From assembly GCA_004357365.1 (NCBI GenBank), contig SMVT01000007.1, positions 1 to 9,016 on the forward strand: DNA of 9,016 bases. Direction: 5' to 3'. The stretch comes from Nitrospina sp. GTDB taxonomy: Bacteria; Nitrospinota; Nitrospinia; Nitrospinales; Nitrospinaceae. The notes under the pieces are model-generated. The model was not told where the DNA came from. It saw only the letters and a list, made by a program, of their open reading frames with translations, and made no database searches. Below are positions 5,735 to 9,016 of this stretch, in pieces. The position numbers were made by a program, and so were the translations under genes. The first letter of the stretch is position 1, and each line of letters opens with the position of its first letter.

Positions 5735-5832
5735 GAAAAGCCGGACGGAAAGCGCCGATCAAGACGAACGCCTCCGTCCTGGGCGTGCTAAGGCTGGTCG
5801 CCGACTTGTCCGAAGGCATGGCCGAGGAATGA
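5731..5832 (+). CDS. 33-aa small ORF overlapping the TIR-TPR stop
   Basis: Its ATG overlaps the TGA of the TIR-TPR gene (ATGA, 5731-5734), a common coupling arrangement. The peptide (MRKAGRKAPIKTNASVLGVL, then RLVADLSEGMAEE) has a basic N-terminus and an amphipathic helical C-terminal half. No independent ribosome binding site is needed if translation reinitiates. Its TGA lies in the 5' arm of a hairpin (TGATCCC/GGGATCA, 5830-5851). It could be a real microprotein of the unit, or the reading of a decayed gene tail. Function is unknown. Confidence 0.4.
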   Translation: MRKAGRKAPIKTNASVLGVLRLVADLSEGMAEE

Positions 5833-5851
5833 TCCCCTCCCTTCGGGATCA
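5830..5851. repeat. Inverted repeat over the stop of the small ORF
   Basis: TGATCCC (5830-5836) and GGGATCA (5845-5851) form a 7-bp stem with an 8-nt loop. There is no T-tract, so it is not a standard terminator. It could stabilise the 3' end of the upstream mRNA or be a protein site. Confidence 0.4.
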
Positions 5852-5868
5852 GCCAGTCACAACTCCCA

Positions 5869-5897
5869 TTGCGATACCCTCCGTCATTAAAAATAAT
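5869..5897 (+). promoter_or_regulatory. Predicted promoter of the lipoprotein gene
   Basis: TTGCGA (5869-5874) and AATAAT (5892-5897) are spaced by 17 bp. The expected start near 5904 leaves about 63 nt before the ATG at 5967. This is a motif match only. Confidence 0.35.
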
Positions 5898-5966
5898 GCG
5901 CAGTTTGAAAAAGCGGTTATCCTGATAAGAAGAAATGGGAGGAAATCTTTTGGATGGAGAAATGTT

Positions 5967-6230
5967 ATGAGAATTATTTTGCCCCTGGTGTTGATGTCAT
6001 TTTTAATGGCGGGATGTTCGGATGAACCGGAGAAGCCCGCGAAATATCATTTTGGTACCAAAGATGAATATAATAAATATTACCTGGCCCTGCAGAACGA
6101 CCATGGCGGCGTCAGGAAATGGGTGCCGTCCCCGGATATGGATTGCCGTGGCGGCAAAGTATTTACTCACGGCGACGGATTCCAGTCCACCTTCTGCCCT
6201 GCTGGCGGAAATGAGGATTTGTTTAAATGA
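5967..6230 (+). CDS. Small lipoprotein, 87 aa
   Basis: The N-terminus MRIILPLVLMSFLMAGC is a type II signal peptide: one Arg, a hydrophobic stretch and the lipobox LMAGC, with predicted cleavage before Cys17. The mature part of about 70 residues is polar, has aromatic residues (KYHFGTKDEYNKYY) and two more Cys (60 and 78) that could form a disulfide in the periplasm. The start at 5967 is chosen because GGAG (5956-5959) is correctly spaced and because the signal peptide begins here. The frame is open back to 5829 but that extension would place the signal peptide inside the protein. A strong terminator follows. I do not recognise the family and give no function. Confidence 0.75.
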   Translation: MRIILPLVLMSFLMAGCSDEPEKPAKYHFGTKDEYNKYYLALQNDHGGVRKWVPSPDMDCRGGKVFTHGDGFQSTFCPAGGNEDLFK

Positions 6231-6279
6231 TTCAGGCCTGACTAATCAGAATATTCGATATCAAAAAGTATTAGAGTAG

Positions 6280-6312
6280 AAAAAGCCTGAGGCGACCGGC
6301 CTTAGGCTTTTT
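6280..6312. terminator. Strong rho-independent terminator, likely bidirectional
   Basis: AAAAAGCCTGAGG (6280-6292) pairs with CCTTAGGCTTTTT (6300-6312) over 13 positions with one G-U pair and a 7-nt loop (CGACCGG). It ends in five T residues on the plus strand and has the mirror A-tract on the other side. It closes the lipoprotein transcript 50 bp after its stop. Confidence 0.85.
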
Positions 6313-6326
6313 AATTTCAATAAGCC

Positions 6327-6617
6327 ATGGCTGAGCCGACCCGGCTGGCGATATTAAAAATGGTGCGGCCTCATGAAATGCCGGCGGGAGAGATCGCCGG
6401 GAAGTTTAAAGGCATCACCCGTCCCGTCGTCTCGCAACATCTGCGCGTTCTGAAAAACGCGGGACTGGTCGCCGAGCGGCGGCAGGGCACCCGGCGTTTG
6501 TACCGCCTGCGGCCGGAAGGGTTTGGTCCCTTGAAAAACCTGTTGGGAGATTTCTGGGATTCCAAACTGGAGCGACTGAAAACCGCCGCCGAAAAAAAGG
6601 AAAAGGGGAAACCATGA
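6327..6617 (+). CDS. ArsR-family winged-helix regulator, probably N-terminally truncated
   Basis: The 96-aa protein has the ArsR/SmtB-type winged helix: AEPTRLAILKMV (2-13), a recognition helix around RPVVSQHLRVLKNAG (32-46) and a basic wing (48-61). This subgroup typically pairs with an adjacent AHSA1/SRPBCC gene and represses the pair. Family members normally have some 10-20 residues before the (A/S)xPTR block, ending in a helix like xFxAL. Here an in-frame TAA (6321-6323) lies one codon before the ATG. There is no ribosome binding site, and the terminator ends only 14 bp upstream, leaving no room for a promoter downstream of it. The C-terminus is Lys-rich. It overlaps the next gene by ATGA. 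I infer a gene that has lost its 5' end, possibly still translated. Confidence 0.8.
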   Translation: MAEPTRLAILKMVRPHEMPAGEIAGKFKGITRPVVSQHLRVLKNAGLVAERRQGTRRLYRLRPEGFGPLKNLLGDFWDSKLERLKTAAEKKEKGKP

Positions 6618-7087
6618 GCGAAACCTATGAATTGACCCGTGAGATCACCATTGCGGCCTCGCCGGAGATTGTCTTTGGATTTCTGACCGAGGAAGCCAAA
6701 ATGAAGAAATGGTTCGGTGAAGTGGTGGAGGCCGACTCCCGGCCCGGGGGCGTGTTTCATTTCGGTGAGAGGGATCCCAATGGCAATCATTGCCGGGGAG
6801 AATTTGTCGAAATCGTACCGAACGAAAAGGTGGTGTTCACCTGGGGCGGGATCGAAGATCTGCCGCCCGGCGACTCCACGGTCGAGATCATTTTGAAGTC
6901 GCAGGGAAAAGCCACGCATCTGACTTTGCGGCATTACAACATCCGCCTGAAACCCAGCCCCGATTCGTTAGGAATTCAGTCAATGTCCGCGCTTCAGGGA
7001 TGTTGTGTGCTCGCCAACGCTATGAACGATCCCAAAATCATCGAATGGGAAATGGGGCGGCTGAAATCCTGGATTAAAGAACTGTAA
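6614..7087 (+). CDS. AHSA1-type SRPBCC domain protein, 157 aa
   Basis: This is a single START/Bet v1-like domain of the AHSA1 (activator of Hsp90 ATPase homologue 1) group, which forms a hydrophobic ligand-binding cavity. The features are ITIAASPEIVFGFLTEEAKMKKWFG (11-35, N-terminal strand and helix), RPGGVFHFG (43-51), the strand pair RGEFVEIVPNEKVVFTWG (61-78), then STVEIIL and THLTLRHYNI, and a closing helix. In many relatives the start of the last helix reads HxxGW. Here it reads LQGCC (127-131), an unusual change. AAGGGG (6603-6608) gives a good ribosome binding site, and the start overlaps the ArsR stop by ATGA. The ligand is unknown. The only T-tract after the stop (7089-7095) has no hairpin. 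Confidence 0.85.
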   Translation: MSETYELTREITIAASPEIVFGFLTEEAKMKKWFGEVVEADSRPGGVFHFGERDPNGNHCRGEFVEIVPNEKVVFTWGGIEDLPPGDSTVEIILKSQGKATHLTLRHYNIRLKPSPDSLGIQSMSALQGCCVLANAMNDPKIIEWEMGRLKSWIKEL

Positions 7088-7105
7088 ATTTTTTTGGCCT
7101 CTAAG

Positions 7106-7121
7106 TTAGTTATTTAACTGA
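7106..7121. repeat. Imperfect palindrome between the AHSA1 gene and the 38-aa ORF
   Basis: TTAGTTAT/TTAACTGA forms a 7-bp dyad (one G-T) around a 2-bp centre in an AT-rich stretch just upstream of the next genes. It could be an operator. There is no other support. Confidence 0.25.
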
Positions 7122-7160
7122 CAAAATTAAAGATTATCGAATTTTATATAAGGAGCTTAC

Positions 7161-7277
7161 ATGCAACGCGCATACGGTTATGGAGAATGGGTGCTCCGCT
7201 CCGCTGGCAACGGGCTCATGGCTGGATTGCTATCGGGATCATGGGGCGCGTTCCGGAAATTCAAACTATCAATTTAG
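7161..7277 (+). CDS. 38-aa ORF upstream of the SDR gene, possible leader peptide
   Basis: This short frame has one of the best ribosome binding sites in the window (AAGGAG at 7151-7156, 4-5 nt before the ATG). The product (MQRAYGYGEWVLRSAGNGLM, then AGLLSGSWGAFRKFKLSI) is Gly-rich, with two Trp and a basic end. A short hydrophobic part (about 18-25) is too brief for a firm membrane call. It ends 71 bp before the SDR start, and a 6-bp hairpin (7287-7303) follows. It may be a small protein, a leader peptide, or the start of a gene truncated by rearrangement. Confidence 0.4.
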   Translation: MQRAYGYGEWVLRSAGNGLMAGLLSGSWGAFRKFKLSI

Positions 7278-7286
7278 GCGCTTTAT

Positions 7287-7303
7287 CAATGAGTGTATCA
7301 TTG
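7287..7303 (+). promoter_or_regulatory. Hairpin in the SDR leader
   Basis: CAATGA (7287-7292) and TCATTG (7298-7303) form a 6-bp stem with a 5-nt loop, in the 71-bp gap between the 38-aa ORF and the SDR gene. GGCGC (7277-7281) and GCGCC (7318-7322) could enclose it as an outer stem. No T-tract follows. Confidence 0.3.
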
Positions 7304-7348
7304 GGCTCATTAATCAGGCGCCATAATTTAAATGAAAGGAAGTTCATC

Positions 7349-8107
7349 ATGAAAATCAGAGATTCTATAGCATTCGTCACCGGGTCGAACCGGGGGATTG
7401 GGAAATCGTATGTCACCGCGTTGCTTAACCATGGGGCGAAAAAAGTTTATGCGGGCATGCGCGATGTGGGCGCGTTCAGCACAATCGCCGCCGATTGGCC
7501 GGAAGAACACCGTGGCAAGGTGGAACCGGTGGCCCTTGATATCACCCATGAAGAACAGATCCAATCCGCCGTGGCACAGGCGGGCGACGTCGATTTGCTG
7601 ATCAACAACGCCGGCATCGCCCATTTCACGGGATTGATCTCAGCCGGCAATCTGGAGTCCGCCCGGCAGGAAATGGAAGTCAATTATTTTGGAACCTTGA
7701 GGATCACCCGGGCGTTTGCTCCCGTATTGAAAAAGAATGGCGGAGGAGCCCTGGTAAACGTTCTAACCGTCGCCAGTCTGGGGAATTTCCCGGTGTTGGG
7801 ATCCTACTCCGCTTCGAAGGCGGCCCTGCATTCCCAGACCCAGGGCGTAAGGGCGGAGTTGGCCGCGCAGGGCACCCGGGTGTTTGGCGTGTTCCCCGGA
7901 CCTATTGAAACCGATATGGCAAAAGATTTCGACATGGAAAAAAGCCCGCCCGATGACATTGCCGAGGGAACCCTGAAGGCGATGGAGCGGGGCGAGGAGG
8001 ACATCTTTATTGATCCCATGGCCGTTCAGTTTCGGAAGGATTACTTTGATGATCCCAAAGCCCTGGAGAAACAATTATCAGAGTTTCTCCCGGTGGCCCA
8101 TTCCTGA
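7349..8107 (+). CDS. Short-chain dehydrogenase/reductase (classical SDR), 252 aa
   Basis: This is an NAD(P)-dependent oxidoreductase with a Rossmann fold, of usual length. Visible motifs are the cofactor-binding TGSNRGIG (11-18), LDIT (63-66), NNAG (86-89), Asn112 in VNYFG, catalytic Ser143 in VLTVASLG, Tyr153 and Lys157 in YSASK, and PGPIETDM (183-190). The basic residue Arg38 after the second strand (YAGMRD) would suit NADP. The start at 7349 is preceded by AAAGGAAG (7336-7343). The frame stays open upstream to 7187, but that part lacks a ribosome binding site and the SDR fold starts at 7349. The substrate is not predictable. The next gene begins 31 bp downstream on the same strand. Confidence 0.92.
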   Translation: MKIRDSIAFVTGSNRGIGKSYVTALLNHGAKKVYAGMRDVGAFSTIAADWPEEHRGKVEPVALDITHEEQIQSAVAQAGDVDLLINNAGIAHFTGLISAGNLESARQEMEVNYFGTLRITRAFAPVLKKNGGGALVNVLTVASLGNFPVLGSYSASKAALHSQTQGVRAELAAQGTRVFGVFPGPIETDMAKDFDMEKSPPDDIAEGTLKAMERGEEDIFIDPMAVQFRKDYFDDPKALEKQLSEFLPVAHS

Positions 8108-8138
8108 AATCGTCACTTGAGTGCCATTGATTATTTTT

Positions 8139-9016
8139 ATGAATAAAATATATTTAATTGTGTTAGCCGTTTGGCTGGGCCTCGTTGGGGTGCCAGCGGC
8201 GTCCGCGCATGAGTTTTCCGGCTATGTCTCCGGAGAAATGCAGCTATTTCCGGAGAACCCCAACCACGCCGGCCAGCGGGACCAATCGGCGTCCCTCGCT
8301 TTTCAGGCGGAGTATTATCACGAGTTCAAGAACGGCAGCAGTTTCACCTTCGTTCCGTTTTACCGGCTGGACAGCGCCGACGCCAAGCGCACCCATTTCG
8401 ATATCCGCGAGCTCACGTATCTATGTTGCATGAGGATTTCGAATTGCGGCTCGGGGTGCGCAAGGAGTTCTGGGCGGTGACCGAGGTTCTGCATCTGGTC
8501 GACAACATCAACCAGATCGACCTGGTGGAAAATTTCGACGGTGAACAGAAATTGGGCCAGCCCATGGCGAATCTTTCCATCCCCCGGGATTGGGGAACGG
8601 TCGACCTGTTCGTCCTGCCCTTTTTCCGTGAGCGCACGTTTCCCGGTCAAAAGGGCCGCCTGCGGTTCGGCCTGGTGGTGGATACCGATCAGGCACAGTA
8701 CGAAAGCGCCGCCGAGGAATGGCACACCGATTGGGCCGCCCGGTACAGTCACACCTTCGGCGATTGGGATGTCGGGATCTATTATTTCATCGGCACCAGC
8801 CGCGATCCTTCGTTTATTCCCGAAACCGACGGGGCGGGCAATCCCGTGATCCTTCCCGTGTATCAGCAAATCCAGCAGACCGGACTGGACGTGTCCTACG
8901 TGGTGGGCGACTGGTTATGGAAACTGGAAGCGTTGTACCGCAAAGGGCAGGGCGACCAGCGGGGATTGACGCGCAACGATTATATTGCCCCACCGGCGGG
9001 TTCAAATACACTTTCA
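8139..9016 (+). pseudogene. Secreted, probably outer-membrane protein, broken by two frame changes and cut by the window edge
   Basis: The N-terminus MNKIYLIVLAVWLGLVGVPA is a signal peptide ending ASA, with predicted cleavage before HEFSGY. The mature protein alternates short strands with aromatic residues (FTFVPFYRLDS, DLFVLPFFRERTFPG, DVGIYYFIG, LDVSYVVGDWLWKLEALYR), as in an outer-membrane beta barrel. The first frame is meaningful to HFDIRELTYL (about 8423). The sense then continues in another frame from 8426 (LHEDFELRLGVRKEFW) to about 8989. Near 8990 it changes again, where TGGFKYTF appears in the third frame. Each change equals one lost base. A GTG at 8121 would add six residues but is less likely as the start. 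No clear ribosome binding site is seen. It is either a real pseudogene or carries two sequencing/assembly errors. Confidence 0.75.

Noticed and set aside
7089..7095. T-tract after the AHSA1 gene as a terminator
   Set aside because: No GC-rich stem precedes it.
1..9016. CRISPR array, insertion sequence or rRNA
   Set aside because: No regularly spaced repeats of suitable length, no transposase or terminal inverted repeats, and no rRNA-like stretches were seen.

Overview
The window looks like chromosomal DNA of a mid-GC Gram-negative bacterium. It encodes a lipoprotein with a clear lipobox and a secreted protein that looks like an outer-membrane protein. I cannot place the organism more precisely. 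Genes are spaced and mixed in function, with several relics between them, so this is an accessory or rearranged stretch rather than a housekeeping operon.

Left end (1-1270): two minus-strand genes of unknown function (a very basic small protein cut by the window edge, and a 186-aa protein with a recognisable promoter and a palindrome over its start region). Then comes about 690 bp without genes. That gap holds two sets of helically phased direct repeats and, at about 1221-1267, a degenerate 3' half of a tRNA-Lys(CUU) gene. This is the expected look of the end of an element integrated in a tRNA gene.

Middle (1342-3615): a minus-strand tryptophanase (tnaA) with all key residues, standing alone without a permease or TnaC-like leader, then about 900 bp of relics, including the C-terminal tail of a cobalamin-dependent acyl-CoA mutase.

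3884-5832: the most interesting unit. A 180-aa protein made of two copies of an unrecognised domain is followed in the same reading frame, after one stop codon and four codons, by a TIR-domain protein with at least five 40-residue TPRs, then by a 33-aa ORF overlapping it by ATGA. By architecture this could be an undescribed TIR-based signalling or defence module; that is inference.

Right end (5967-9016): a small lipoprotein closed by a strong terminator; an ArsR-family regulator that appears 5'-truncated against that terminator, translationally coupled to an AHSA1/SRPBCC protein; a 38-aa ORF with a strong ribosome binding site; a short-chain dehydrogenase/reductase; and a signal-peptide-bearing protein whose frame is broken twice.
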